From: Sarocladium kiliense
Taxonomy: Eukaryota; Ascomycota; Sordariomycetes; Hypocreales; Sarocladiaceae
Direction: 5' to 3'
NCBI GenBank assembly: GCA_030734395.1
Contig: JAUZTG010000034.1
Span: 1,364,001-1,428,000, forward strand
Length of the DNA: 64,000 bases
Both the position numbers and the translations under genes were made by a program. This document shows, piece after piece, positions 34,739-46,391 of this stretch. Numbering within the stretch: position 1 is the stretch's first letter; each line of letters starts with the position of its first letter. The notes under the pieces are model-generated. The model worked only from the letters and a program-made list of their open reading frames with translations. It was not told where the DNA came from and did not search any database.

Positions 34739-36621
34739 TTACTCGCCAACCTCTCTGTCAATATCCCAGCGCGCATACTTCATGATGCCCCAACCAAGTG
34801 TGGCAACTCTGATCTTATGACCCCAGAAGAAGAGAGGGACCCAGAAGATCAAGACACCACCGCAGATCGCAGCCATGATTCCGTAGGCAGTCTGGTAGCC
34901 GGCCTCGGTAACCCATGGATTGGTATAGAAACCAAGCAAGAAACCAAAGGCGGATTTGAAGGCAAGCTGAGTGACCACGATTTCACCGGCAATTGGTCGA
35001 TAGCAATCGATGGTGTATACGAGGGAGACGTTGGTCGCTTGAGTGATACAGAAGTTGACTAGATTCTTGTCAGAAGCCTTGTTCCAAGAGAAACTTTGAG
35101 ACTAAAGCAGAACTTACTAAGACCAATGCCAATGGTTGGTACAATCCAGTGCATCTTGTGCTCAATGCCGACGCCATAAAGCACAAGTGCCAATGGCCCG
35201 CACATCACACTGAGCATAATGGCCGGCAGGCGGAACTCGGGCTCACGGATACCGCCGTTGCGACGGGTGAAGATGTCAGCAACCCAGTCAGAGAACGAGC
35301 CGCCCAGGAACATGCCAATGAAGGCACCGATGACGGCAGAGAAGAAGGCTAGACCGGACTGCCAGGCGGCAAATCCATAAGCGGCGGCAAACGCTGGAGC
35401 CACGTTTGATGTGATGGCGGTGATGAAGCCGATTGTGACTGACATGACGAGCGTGGCCCAGAGAACATTAGGGAGGGCCAGAAGCATCACTGGACGAACC
35501 ATCATTCTCCAAAGTGACTCATCGGTGAAGGTGCCATTGTAAAGCTTGAGTCCACTCCAGAGGAATTCTGATAGTGTAGGCGTAGGCCTTGTGGGACGAT
35601 GGCCTTCCGAGTGCTCTGTTCCAGGCTTGGAGCAGGACCGGCTCTCGTCAACGTCGTCGGCGTCTTCACGGACGAGAGGCTCTGGTGTTCTGATGTAGGC
35701 AGTCTCTGGGAAAGTGAAGTAGACCAAAATAGTGACGAAGCCGATGATTGCGATCGCAACATAGTAGATATACCTCCAAGGATGGTAGCGAACAATGAAG
35801 CCATCAATGATTGCTCCCAAAGCAACACCGAGGTTGAGTGAGGCAGTATAGGCGCTGCAAGAAGAAAAAGATGAGGTTAGTTGACGGGCCATGCCTAAGA
35901 CTAAGAAGAAGATCAAGAATATCTTACGCAGTCCATGTTCCACGTTCGTGAAGGAAGAACATATCAGCAATAGTCACAGGGGCAAGGCATTCGCCTGCAC
36001 CAGCCGCAAACCCCAGCATAATCCGAGCAACAAGGAAGTTGGCGTATTGCTTAGCCACAGCACACCAGATAGCTGTGACAACGTACAGCGTGAAAGCGCA
36101 AACATACGCCGGTCGACGTCCGTACTTGTTAATCAGTGGCATCCATACAAGGTTTCCGAGACCCTGGAACAAAGCCGTGCAGTTGAAAAAGTAGGCAGTC
36201 TTAGCTATAGGATCGTCGAGACCAGTCTCCTGCCAGTCGGGGAAGAAGTCTTGAGCAGTCTCAACAATGGCGAGGGTTGGTCCGGCGGCAAGGTAGTTGC
36301 ACATAATCATGGCCAGACACACGGCGAATGCTGTGTATGTTTTGAACCATCTTGGCCTGTTTGAATTGTTAGGAGCTGTCATCATCACCCCCCAGATGCA
36401 AGTTCTTTTGATGAAACTTCGAGGAGGATTTCAAGGAAGATGCAGACGAACCAGTTCAGGGGATCCTTGGGATCCGAAGATGGTGTTGGTACCAAGATGA
36501 TTTCTTGAGTATCAATGTGGCGAAGACGGACATGCCCGAGAGTGGCAACATTGGTCTCAATCTCCTTAATGTCGTCCGCCGTCACCTGGCGAGCCGACTC
36601 AATTGCGTTCTCGTGAGCCAT
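34739..36621 (-). CDS. MFS transporter, Hol1/DHA1-like
   Basis: Four exons: 36621-36452, 36356-35928, 35854-35118, 35058-34739; 551 aa. A 12-helix major facilitator of the plasma membrane. Before the first helix it has LGHVRLRHIDTQEIILVP and SSDPKDPLNWPRW, the signature of the Hol1-like branch whose yeast member moves polyamines and cations. The conserved loop 2-3 motif appears as MPLINKYGRRPAYV. A central charged loop (about residues 290-340) and hydrophobic segments such as FITAITSNVAPAFAAAYGFA follow. Transport substrate cannot be told. It is the nearest transporter to the gene cluster on its right, but a beta-helix gene lies between. Confidence 0.88.
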
Positions 36622-37737
36622 GGCGAGTGTGTTGGCCAGTGAGGATCCTCTGACTTGAGGTGTTGTGCCGGACTATCGAAGATGGACCCGACGATAGGGA
36701 GAAGGAATCCAGTCAAGAATTCGAGGCTGGTGAAGTGAAGAAATAGAAGATGCGACGCCTGGCTAACCTCACGATCCAGCATGTAGTGGTCGGCGAAGGC
36801 ATCTGCTTTTACGGATCTCGCGCAGCCATGTGATATTGCTGTGTCGACGCTGTGACCACGATGTGCAACCCCAAGTAGTTTGACTTTCAGCCACACATGC
36901 CCGTCGTCGCTACGGAGGACTTGGTTCGTGGTTGCTCTAGGCGCGCCTGGCCGCGTCGGAACGGTCTCGGGCCCTCATTCACGGGAGTGTGGGGGAATCG
37001 TCCCCAGGCCAGGTCGAAGGAAATAATAACCCAACCTAAACTCTCCACGTCAGTGGAGCATAGATCAAGGGTTCCTTGCATTGCCTTGCTGCATGTCCAC
37101 CGGCTCATCTAGGTCTATCGCCCTGGAAGCTATTGGTTGGCTTGGGGGGGGGGAGAAGGCCTCGTCAGCTCCTCTATCTCGTGTGGAGCAAGACTCCCCT
37201 GGTCTTGGTCTTCACCGTCTATCATCACCTTTCTGATTGGATTGCCCTTGTGCGCTCGTGCCCCTTCCACGATTTCCCCGGATTACCCCATTACCCCAAA
37301 CCCCAGATCCGCCCTCAATCCCGAGTTGCTTCCACAACAAATCTCGCTCATGGTCAAGCATTCTCTCTCAACAACCCTGTCCGGGTCCAACATTCGGCAA
37401 CCATCTCCGTGACTTCAACTTTCTTGATCCAACCTCAAGCTGTTAGACTGATGAATGTTGCCATACTCAGTCCTCGATGAGCCAACCAGTCTTGCAGCTT
37501 CACATGCCCTAGCCACGTAAGTGCGCAATTAGACAGGCGGAATGCGGGGGATTCAAAATCTTAGCAACTTCAGCTTGTTTGCCAGGAACATGTTCGTAGA
37601 GAGAAAGGGAAGAGATCAGCAAGTAGTATAAATCACAACGAGGCCATCGTCGACAAAGGGATCCTTAGCATCGCCATCAAGCTCGGTTCAATCGTCTTAA
37701 CCTACCTCAATCACTTGATACGCACCGTGCAATCGCC
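36622..37737. promoter_or_regulatory. Divergent promoter region MFS / beta-helix protein
   Basis: About 1.1 kb. A G10 run sits at about 37143-37152 and a pyrimidine-rich stretch at 37190-37450. A TATA box (TATAAA, about 37627) lies roughly 110 bp before the ATG of the beta-helix gene. Open frames here are low-complexity and not genes. Confidence 0.5.
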
Positions 37738-39268
37738 ATGTTGTCTTCAATCTCTCTCTTGGTTTTCTCTGTGGTGGCTCTGGCCTCTGTTGAGGTCAAA
37801 GACCCTTCCGATGTCATTCCTCCGTCACAGTGGGCCGCTGACAACGAACTCATTTCCGATTACAATGCTCCCTTTCCCGCAAACGGACAGCCAACGGACT
37901 GTTAGTACCCTGAGGTGGCATCAGATCATGGCATGGGAAATAGACTAACGAAATCGCGCTCTTGATAGTGGTCGGCGTGCACAGCATCAGGGGCAAGTCT
38001 AAATCAGTCAACCATGTGACCTGGTCCGCCAAGAAGAATGATACCAGTATCGTCCTGGTCTCCAAGGACGCCGACTTCTCTGCCTCTTATTCCACCTTCG
38101 TCAAGTCTGGTTACTCCTCGAACCTGAACTGGGCCAGCTTCTACGGGTTCAACGCCGCTATCAACGTCGTGAGTTTCCTTTCCTCAGCCCTCAATCCCCT
38201 GGAAGAGACGTGTGATAGCATAGCTGACACCCTTCATTTGCCAAGGCTAACAACTCAGTCGCCGTGCTCGACCATGTCAACATCACCGTCCACAACGGCG
38301 CTGCAAACGTCTACTCGTACGGAACAGGCACCGTTGTCAACGTGACCAACAGCTGGCTGTATTCCAGCGGACCGGTGAGCCATGGGCTCTATGCATCTGG
38401 TAACGGCACCATCTATGGCAAGAACCTGGAACATTATTCTGGGGGTCATCGCTCCAGCGCTTTCTCCGGAGACGGCCCTGCTGGCTACATCTATGTCGAG
38501 GATTCCGTTTCTCGTGTCCGTGGCATTGGCTCTGCAACTTACTATGCTCTTGGCGAGATTCATGCTACGAATGTTGCCTCTGTTGCCGAACAGGGACCCG
38601 TGGTCTTCTCAGATGGATATCAGAAGACATATCTCAAGAACTGCGAGGCTGAGGCCGGTCTGCTTGCCGGCACTATCCTCTTCAGCAGCTCCGTGCGTCG
38701 TTCTGGTGCGGTGCTGGATCTCGAGGATACCAAGATTACTACCACCGGCAAGAGCATGCCGGGGTTGTGGTTTGGCAATGTGATTGCGGATGCCAGGCTC
38801 AAGAGTGTGCAGCTGAACACTGCTTCTGGAATCCTTGCTGTTGCCAACTTCTCCCAAGTCACCCAAGACTTCGACTACTTTGGTGGTTATGTCGACAACC
38901 CGTCAATGGAGCCTGCACAGGTCAGCCTGAAGGTCCTGGAGTCGTCTCTGTCTGGTGATCTTGTTGCATACAACAAGAGTTCCATCGCCCTGTCCCTCAA
39001 GGAACACAGCAACTGGAAGGGAACTACACGTGTTGGGTACAAGTCAGCCTCCTTCGGTGTCTCCCTTGACGCCAGCAGCAAGTGGACTTTGACTGCCGAC
39101 ACTACTCTGCAGAACTTCACCAACTCGGATCACTCTAACAGCAATATCCAGAGCCGTGGACACAACATCTACTACAACTCCTCTGCGCCTGCTAACAAAT
39201 GGCTCAAGGGTCGCTCTATCAAGCTTCCTGGTGGTGGAAAGCTCAAGCCCAGTAAGAAGGGGTATTAA
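37738..39268 (+). CDS. Secreted beta-helix-like protein, function unknown
   Basis: Three exons: 37738-37900, 37969-38168, 38246-39268; 461 aa. A signal peptide (MLSSISLLVFSVVALASVEV) is followed by a Ser/Thr/Asn/Gly-rich sequence with short repeating beta-strand patterns, such as VLDHVNITVHNGAANVYSYG, VVNVTNSWLYSSG and VYIEDS-like turns. There are many N-glycosylation sequons. This is the look of a right-handed parallel beta-helix, as in pectate lyases and related secreted fungal proteins. No catalytic motif of a known pectinase family was recognised. The C-terminus is basic (KLKPSKKGY). Secretion is well supported; an enzymatic role is not. Confidence 0.8.
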
Positions 39269-39698
39269 TTGTCTGGGGAGTAAATAGACATCCTATGAAG
39301 AGGAAGAAACCTTGGTCTGTGGCTTTAGTGGCTGAGGCGTCGGCTTCATGCGATCAAATATCTATATGTCTATATGTCTGAACCGGAAACTTGCGGCCTG
39401 TCTCATTTGTCGTGATTTGCCTTTTGACTCTCCGATCCACTATGTTGAAACTTCGTGAAAATCCCATATTTCGAAGAAGAACTTGTATTCAATGCGATAA
39501 CTATTTGAGTATTCAAGTGGCAGGTGTTGGAACCTCTAACTAGGAGAGCCACCACGCTCATTCTTACTCGTGGCAAGTTCAGGAACACATGACTAGTCGA
39601 GCACTATGAAAGACGTTAATGGAGATTTATGCTGTTACAGATTTCCAATTATTTCTTCTATGATGAGCTGCAGGTTTGCAGGACGTCCAGCCACTTGC
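39269..39698. other. Convergent intergenic region beta-helix / HisD-like
   Basis: About 430 bp between convergent genes, with the short direct repeat TCTATATG in tandem at about 39361-39378. Nothing else is seen. It marks the left edge of the candidate metabolic cluster. Confidence 0.5.
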
Positions 39699-41189
39699 TT
39701 AGGGCTTGATCCAATCGAACTTGTCCTTCAGATACAGGTGAGCCCGAACATCGCCAGACCTTGCATGGCCTTCGAAGAGCTCAACCCTCGCAGCCCTACC
39801 GCATAGGCGACCCAGCTCGCCACTGGCTTCGGGAGAAGTGACCTCCTGATATGTGACGGTCCGCAAGAACTTGCCCACCCACAGACCTCCGGTATAACGC
39901 GCGGCGTGCTTTGTTGGCAGGACGTGATTCGTACTAATGCACTAACGAAGAAATTGGAGTCAGCACTGAAGTTAAAACAAAGACGTAGGGATGTGGGATG
40001 AAATGAGTCTAGAGAGAGATAGATGGATTTATGACGCCTTGTTCTTACCTTATCGCCGTATGATACACAAGTCATTGGACCCAGGAATAGCGCACCATAG
40101 TGTTGCATCTTGGTTAGAGCATCACGAGGCCGAGCTGTCAGGATCTGAACATGCTCAGAGGCATACTCATCGGCCAACACATATGCATCGTCGATGGTGT
40201 CGGTCACAATGACCTCTCCAAAGTTCTTCCATGAAGTGCTCGCCAAAGCGGAGGTTCTCAACGTAGTCAGTTGCTCATCGCAATACTGCATCGTTCGCTT
40301 TGCCAAGTCTGTTGAAGTCGTGATCAGAACAGCTGGGGTATCTGGACCGTGCTCGGCTTGAGATAGGAGGTCGGTTGCCACTGTCCAAGGATCCGCTGTC
40401 TCGTCGGCGACGACCAGGACCTCTGTCGGTCCAGCGAAGAGGTCGATGCCGATCTGGCCGAACAGTTGCCTCTTTGCCTCGGCGACGAAAGCGTTGCCGG
40501 GTCCAGCAATGAAGTCGACCTTTGGCACGGTCTCAGTTCCCACTGCCATTGCAGCCACAGCCTGAATGCCGCCGAGGATGAAGATTTGATCTGCGCCAGC
40601 GTAGTACATGGCAGCAACGGTGGCAGCCGGGATCTCACCAGCTGCTGGAGGTGTACAAGCAATGACATTCTTGACGCCGGCAACTTTAGCGGTGAGAATG
40701 GTCATGTGTGCTGATGCCAGGAGAGCGTATCGTCCACCAGGGATATAACTAGGAGAGTGATTAGCACGTTGTTGTTGTACACAGATCAGTGGCCAGGACA
40801 GCTTACGCGCCAACCGACTCAATCGGGTTGTTCTTCTGACCAAGAAAGACACCAGGCGTGATCTCCAGCTCAAAGTCCTTGACAGTCTCTTTTTGTGCCT
40901 CAGCGAACTTGCGGACGTTGGCCTGGACAGCTTTGATATCCTTGATGACTTGCTCGGGGACTTGCGAAATGATCTTCTCGATCTCCGCGCTGGACAGCTT
41001 GAATCCTGATTCGGGCGCCCATTTGTCAAACTGTTGGCTGTATCTCCGGACAGCGCTGTCTCCCTCGCTGCGGATGGTGTCGATCACGCCCTTGACGATG
41101 CTGGGCACATCGACGGATGGTGATGAGCCATTGGTGGTAGCCTTGGGTGCGTCTGCAGCAGCAGGCCTTTTGAGGTATGTCCGCGCCAT
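39699..41189 (-). CDS. Histidinol-dehydrogenase-family NAD-dependent alcohol dehydrogenase
   Basis: Three exons: 41189-40807, 40748-40049, 39941-39699; 441 aa, the size of a stand-alone HisD. HisD enzymes are zinc-dependent and oxidise an alcohol through the aldehyde to the acid with NAD. Zinc and catalytic residues are visible: the Gln/His of LLSQAEHGPD, the Glu-His pair of ASEHVQIL, the Asp of YGDKCISTNHVLPT, and the late His of FEGHARSGDV. In ascomycetes histidine synthesis is normally done by the trifunctional His4-type protein. This separate gene therefore probably has another substrate, as in the sulfopropanediol dehydrogenase branch. First gene of the cluster. The substrate is inferred to be a cluster intermediate. 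Confidence 0.87.
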
Positions 41190-41904
41190 CACTGGTACTC
41201 TGTTTACCTCGAAATTTGAAGATTGTAGTAAATGCTCAGAGAGGCGCTCAAATTAATCAGGGCGGGTGTAAGTGGTCTTCAGAGACGGTTGCGCGCGTCC
41301 GCTGTGTTAGGCGATGATTCCTTCGTTGTCACACACAGCTATTTAAAGCAACACAGATACGTATGGCTTGCCTATGGCGACATGATTCCTCCCATAGTAC
41401 CCGAGATTTGATCGTTCCGGTTCTCTCCCGATTGTTTCGAGACAATGCCCTGCCCAGGCCAGTGCTTCACTTTCACACCGAGATCGCTGGTCGTGATGCT
41501 CGGCAATGAGGGGGCGGGGTGGTGCCGCTGCACGGTACACCTCCGGAAGCGATGGCAGCGTCTGGATTGTATCTTCAGTCTTGATGAATGGACTGTCTTA
41601 GCCTCCGGTTCGCTGACCGGTTGCGACATCGGCTTTGATCTCCTGTTTGAGTGGGTTTCATTGTGGAAACTCTTTGTTGGTGTTGATGCGAAGCTCCATT
41701 GCTGAGAGACCTCTGGTGTGGCTGCCACGGACAAGGACTTACACGCCTATGTAGCAATGGATCGTCAGCAGGCCCTGACCTAGAGCTGAAGCAAGAAAGC
41801 ACCGCGCCTAGTTAATATGAATAATTTGGAATTGAGGAGGAATATCGTATCAAGGTATCCGCGGAGAGACATCTATCCTACTCTATGGTCGTCTATGTTC
41901 CTTC
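41190..41904. other. Intergenic, HisD-like promoter and SDR 3' flank
   Basis: About 715 bp between two genes on the same strand. It should hold the HisD-like promoter. The open frames on both strands lack family sequence. Nothing further is supported. Confidence 0.45.
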
Positions 41905-42834
41905 TTACAGTGTAAACCCTGCATCGATCACTGCGTTTTGGCCAGTGACAGACTTGGAAACTACAAATGTCTTGACCTGCGTGACTACATCGTCAACTGA
42001 AGCAAACCGTCCCAGCTTATTCGTTTCGAGTGCAGCCTGAAGTCTCTCTGGTGGGAAAGACCGACCCCATTCCTATGCCGTATCAGAGCTGTCAGCATCA
42101 TTGCTACAAGCTTGCGTAGTGTTTGTGTATGTTTCAAGATAAAACTGACCGTGAGGAGGATGCCTGGCGCTATGCTGTTCACCCGGATGCTCGGCGCCGA
42201 AATAGTTGCCAGGCATCTGGCTAGATGGATCTGGGCCGACTTCGTGACAGCATAGGCCTAATACCCTTGATGTCAGAGGCATTCAACGATAGGCGAAGCC
42301 ACGCAAAGAAGCCAGTTGGGAACTTACTATGCTGCTTCCACTGGGCTTCACCCCTGCCAAACTGGCTGTCGATACGAAAGCGGCAGCTCCGGCCTCTCGT
42401 TGATTGCTCTCCTCCAAATACTTCTTCGTCGCATGAAATAGCCAGAGGTGGCTCTTGACATTAGCCGTGAAGCATCGATCCCAGTCCTCCTCGTCCACAT
42501 TGTCCTCTAGATCCGAGAACGTGCGCATCCGTGTCCAACCAACATTCGAGACAACAACATCGAGGCGACCGCCAAACCGAGACGCGGCTTGGTGTGCAAG
42601 GCTCTCGATCTGTGCCTTGTCACATGTATCAGCACGAATGGCGCAAACGGAGCCTGGCTTCTGGAGGTTGGCGCACTCGGCCTGGATGTCATGCACCAGC
42701 TGCTCAGCGCGAGCCTGACTGCTGTGGTAATTGATGATGACATTCATGCCCAGTTCGACGGCGAGCATGCGACTGATTGCTGCTCCGAGCCCACTGCTGG
42801 CTGCTGTGACCAGTGCAACCTTTGCATTCGTCAT
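41905..42834 (-). CDS. Short-chain dehydrogenase/reductase (SDR)
   Basis: Three exons: 42834-42328, 42257-42150, 42072-41905; 260 aa, typical of classical SDRs. The nucleotide-binding loop is TAASSGLGAA, with Ala where the first Gly is usual. The NNAG site is VVSNVG, and the active-site Ser lies in FVSTASLAG. The Tyr-x-x-x-Lys pair (YAVTK) sits at the start of exon 2, and the protein ends with NAVIDAGFTL. It would oxidise or reduce a hydroxyl/keto group with NAD(P). It is transcribed away from the cupin gene over a 364-bp shared promoter. Confidence 0.9.
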
Positions 42835-43198
42835 GATTCTGAGAAGGGCAGACCTTGAGCACAGGTCCAGGCAAAGAATAGTCAAAAATGTCCCTTGTAT
42901 AATCTTCCGAGTTGCGATTGACCGCTTGTGCATTCATAAAGCCATTGTCACGGTTCCTGACGACCCGGAGCCGAGGAGCCTTCCCCCACCTCGGGTCGAC
43001 TTACACGGAGGTGGGCGTGCGTCCGCAGCGCATGTCAGTGGATCAGAAGGAGGGTGAATCGACGCCGCAAGTGAACTGATTAATCATAGCCTCTCAGCTA
43101 TATTTCTTTCCTTTCCGGTATTCCCAGGTGTGACTTTGACTTTCCCAGTTCAGACAATCCTTTATAGCCTCCAAGCTTCACCAGACACCGCAGACACA
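42835..43198. promoter_or_regulatory. Bidirectional promoter SDR / cupin with inverted repeat
   Basis: 364 bp. At 42961-42998 an imperfect inverted repeat has outer arms CGACCCG and CGGGTCG and inner CCGAGG and CCTCGG, the CGG-type half-sites that Zn2Cys6 regulators bind. Directly after it lies ACTTACACGGA (42999-43009), which recurs exactly in the other divergent promoter at 46686-46696. Regulatory function is inferred. Confidence 0.45.
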
Positions 43199-43759
43199 AT
43201 GGCCACAGCAGACGAGTCCCGGAAAGGCCTCCGAAGCCTTAAGCGCTTCATTACTACTCATGATCCTGCTGGCAAGCCCAAATTCGTGGACAGCGTATCA
43301 GAAGATGCGCCTTTCCAGACTCTCCCCGACAACGTCGACTTTGCGCTCTGTTATGCCACCAACAAGTTCCCCGTCTCTCTCACCGACGAGGAAGACGTGG
43401 ACAGATACAAACAATACACAAAGGAGTTGCCCGGCATCGCCATCCCGACCGGCACTGTCCTCCGAGTAGTCGACATGCCGCCTGGCGCTACGTCCCCTAT
43501 GCATCGCACGATCAGCCTGGATTACGGCGTGGTCTTAGAAGGCGAGGTTGAGCTCCGTCTGGACTCTGGTGAGAAGCGGTTGATGGGCCGGGGAGACATG
43601 TCAATCCAGAGAGGGACAAACCATGAGTGGCGCAACACGAGTAGCACGACTTGGGCTCGGATGCTGTATGTCTTGCAGCCTGCAGAGCCATTGCTGGTTG
43701 GTGGCAAGGAACTTACGGACAACACTTCGCATACGATCCCAGGCTACGAGGATAAATAG
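43199..43759 (+). CDS. Cupin-domain protein
   Basis: Single exon, 186 aa. A small beta-barrel cupin. The core reads VVDMPPGATSPMHRTISLDY, then GVVLEGEVELRLDSG, and MGRGDMSIQRGTNHEWRN. These give the two cupin motifs with candidate metal-binding His residues in MHRT and TNHEW. Such proteins may be dioxygenases, isomerases, decarboxylases or simply binding proteins, and the sequence does not decide. It lies inside the cluster, divergent from the SDR and convergent with the aldehyde dehydrogenase 85 bp away. Confidence 0.88.
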   Translation: MATADESRKGLRSLKRFITTHDPAGKPKFVDSVSEDAPFQTLPDNVDFALCYATNKFPVSLTDEEDVDRYKQYTKELPGIAIPTGTVLRVVDMPPGATSPMHRTISLDYGVVLEGEVELRLDSGEKRLMGRGDMSIQRGTNHEWRNTSSTTWARMLYVLQPAEPLLVGGKELTDNTSHTIPGYEDK

Positions 43760-43844
43760 ACAGGGGGGCGAGCATAGCAGGATCCCGCCATGGCAAAATG
43801 TCATATGTTTCGTATCTATCATCTGATGCAAATAAAGCGATGAA

Positions 43845-45403
43845 CTACACCTTCCAAGTGACGCTCTTCGTCTGAACCCATTCACGAAGCCCATAAACAC
43901 CGTTGAACCGGCCCCATCCACTCGCTTTCGTGCCTCCGTGAGGCAATGCAGGCTCATCGTGAACCGTCATACTGTTAATGTGCACAGCTCCAGACTGGAT
44001 TGCGCGAGCCATGCGAAGGCCTTTCGCAAGGTCGGTGGTGAAGACGGCGGATGTCAGTCCATATTCAGTATCGTTCGCGATTGCTGAATAGAGAGTTAGC
44101 TTGTGCCAAAGTCCATGAAACTCATCGCTGGTTCCGGACTTACTAATTGCGTCCTTTTCAGAAGGGAAGCTGATCAAGCTGACTGACGGGCCGAAAGACT
44201 CCGTCTTGTAGATGTTCATCTCGGATGTGACGCCCTTGACAACTGCGCGCTGCATTCTTCTGGGACCCTCTTTCAGACCCTCAACGGATCCATTCAGCAA
44301 GACTGCCCCCTTACTGACAGCATCCTGCAGCAATGCGGTGTTCTTCGCCAGAGATGCGTCATTGATCACTACGGGGTGTCCTCCCATCTGCACTTCCTGT
44401 GACCGGACTGCTGCAACGAACTTCTCCTCAAAAGCCTTGCTGACACTCTCGTGAACAAGCACTCTCTCCGTGCTCATGCAGATCTGACCAGAAAAGAGGA
44501 ACGCCCCAAGCGCACACTGCGCGGCCGCAAGATCCAAATCGGCGTCCTCGCAGACAATCGCCGAAGCCTTGCCTCCCAACTCCATAACGACTGGCTTCAG
44601 ATGGTGACCAGCGACTCTGCTGATGATGCGCCCGACGTTAGTGCTCCCAGTGAAGTTGATCTTTCGCACTGCGGGATGAGCGATCAAGGTCTCAGTCACG
44701 GCCTCGGCATGTTTGGGCGTTGTGACGAGGAAATTGAGGACGCCCTTCGGTAAGCCTGCTCTGTGCATGATGTCGACGAGGAGGAAGTGGACTCGGGGAG
44801 ATAGCTCTGATCCCTTGAACACCACTGTGTTTCCAGCTGCTATAGGGAACAGGAAAGATCGTGCGCCGAGGATAGCAGGGGCATTCCTGATGGTTGAGCG
44901 ATGTTAGTCCAGACTATGATTGCTGACTCGCCGTCTTGCACGATGATATATACGTACCACGGCGCGATTGCCAATGCTACCCCATACGGCTCGTACAGGA
45001 TCATGCCGGACGAGTTCGGGTCTTGCAAGGTTGTCACTTCACCAGAAAGACAATTCAAGACGCCCGCCACGCCTTCGATGATGCTAATGGTTGTGTCGAC
45101 ATTGAAGCTGGCCCATGGACCAGGTGCACTGATCTCTTGGCTCATAGCCTCAACAAAGCTTGCTTTTTCTTCTGCCATGAGTCTGGCGGCCTCCAGGAAG
45201 ATGCGTCGACGCTCGGTGAGTTGACTTTGAGACCATGCTGGGAATGCGTCTGCTGCCGCCTCAACAGCTCGCACAGCAGTCTCAGCGGTGCTTAGAGCAC
45301 ATTGGTGCACTTTCTCACCAGTTCCTGGAGATACAACGTCGAAGACCTGTTCCGCCGTTGCATGCTCGCCGTTGATGACAATTGGAACGGTGAAGGACGA
45401 CAT
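43845..45403 (-). CDS. NAD(P)-dependent aldehyde dehydrogenase
   Basis: Three exons: 45403-44958, 44886-44144, 44083-43845; 475 aa, the normal ALDH length. It oxidises an aldehyde to the acid. The cofactor and active-site motifs are complete: INFTGSTNVGRIISR, the general base Glu in VVMELGGKAS, and the nucleophile Cys in FSGQICMSTERV. Overall it resembles the vanillin/salicylaldehyde-type dehydrogenases used on aromatic aldehydes, which suits the neighbouring ring-cleavage gene. That substrate class is inference. Confidence 0.92.
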
Positions 45404-45913
45404 CTTTGCTCAGCAGGGCAGCGATGGAACTCCAATTGAGTTGTGCAGGCCGTCGCGAATAAACTCAACATTGGCCATGGAGGAATAAACCCCAGTTTAC
45501 ATACACTAGTCGCAAGACCATCGATCCCGGTCTGTACCTCCAAGCATACCGTCCCCAATTGCCGACCACCACTGTCTAGTCCCAGCTCCACGCTGCTTGG
45601 GAGATTCCGCGGAAGCCCTGCGCGGGACCACTAGTAGGTAAGGTAGTGTGCCTCAGCTTGCTCCAAGCCGGGGAGTTAGGCCCGCAGATGGGGCTTCGGA
45701 AGAGGAAAGCTACGGAACTAAATCACTGAATTTGACACTCTATCTCCGAGAAATCCCTCTCGTCGTACGGAGTTAATCAGAAAGAGGCAGAAATCTGGGG
45801 AAAATTGAAGATGCGATGGCGGGGAGCAGCTTCGAAGGCATGTTTAAGGATCACGATAGGGTCGTAGTTGGGTACAGTACACCATAACCTGCAGACAGAC
45901 TCATCCAGGGTCT
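45404..45913. other. Intergenic, aldehyde dehydrogenase promoter
   Basis: About 510 bp upstream of the aldehyde dehydrogenase and downstream of the 126-residue protein. No coding region supported. Confidence 0.45.
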
Positions 45914-46391
45914 CTAGTATTCTCCTCCAATAGTGCAGACAAAGATGTCATCCCTCCATCGACCCCCAGTGTATTTCCAAGCTCTGTTTGTCGCCTAGGT
46001 TTATGTCAGTCAGACTGGATCTCATCGAAGGTGAAGATAAAACCGCCATCGGCCTTCTTTGGGGGGATTGCATGTGACAGGCTGTACTTACCGTTATTAA
46101 ACGAAGACCAAAGAACATGACAGTAATAAAGGCTCGCTCGCCGCCGTTGTTGTACACAATGCGCTCTGCCGGATCAAGGTTGTAGTCAATAGGCCGGTAA
46201 GGAGGCACGCGACGGTGGTCTGTTGGCCAATCTGTCGGCGTGTCGGCGTCTCGCATGATTTCAGGCAACGGCAATACTGCGTCTCGAGGAGCAGGCGTCT
46301 GCTCGGCCGCGCCCGCTGCTGTTAGACGGATTTCGTAATCGGCCAGAACATGGTCGAGGGCTTGCTTGGAAGTTGTAGCTAGTGTCGCCAT
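45914..46391 (-). CDS. Hypothetical protein, 126 aa, in the cluster
   Basis: Two exons: 46391-46092 and 45994-45914, joined at a clean GTAAGT/CCTAG intron in phase 0. The product is not recognised. It begins MATLATTSKQALDHVLADYE, has a Pro-rich middle (TDWPTDHRRVPPYRPIDYN) and then a dense segment RAFITVMFFGLRLITATN that could be a membrane-associated helix. It ends RAWKYTGGRWRDDIFVCTIG followed by GEY. No signal peptide. It is divergent from the ALDH-like gene at 46835 over 443 bp, so the two may be co-regulated. The splice join and codon-like composition support a real gene; function is unknown. Confidence 0.65.
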
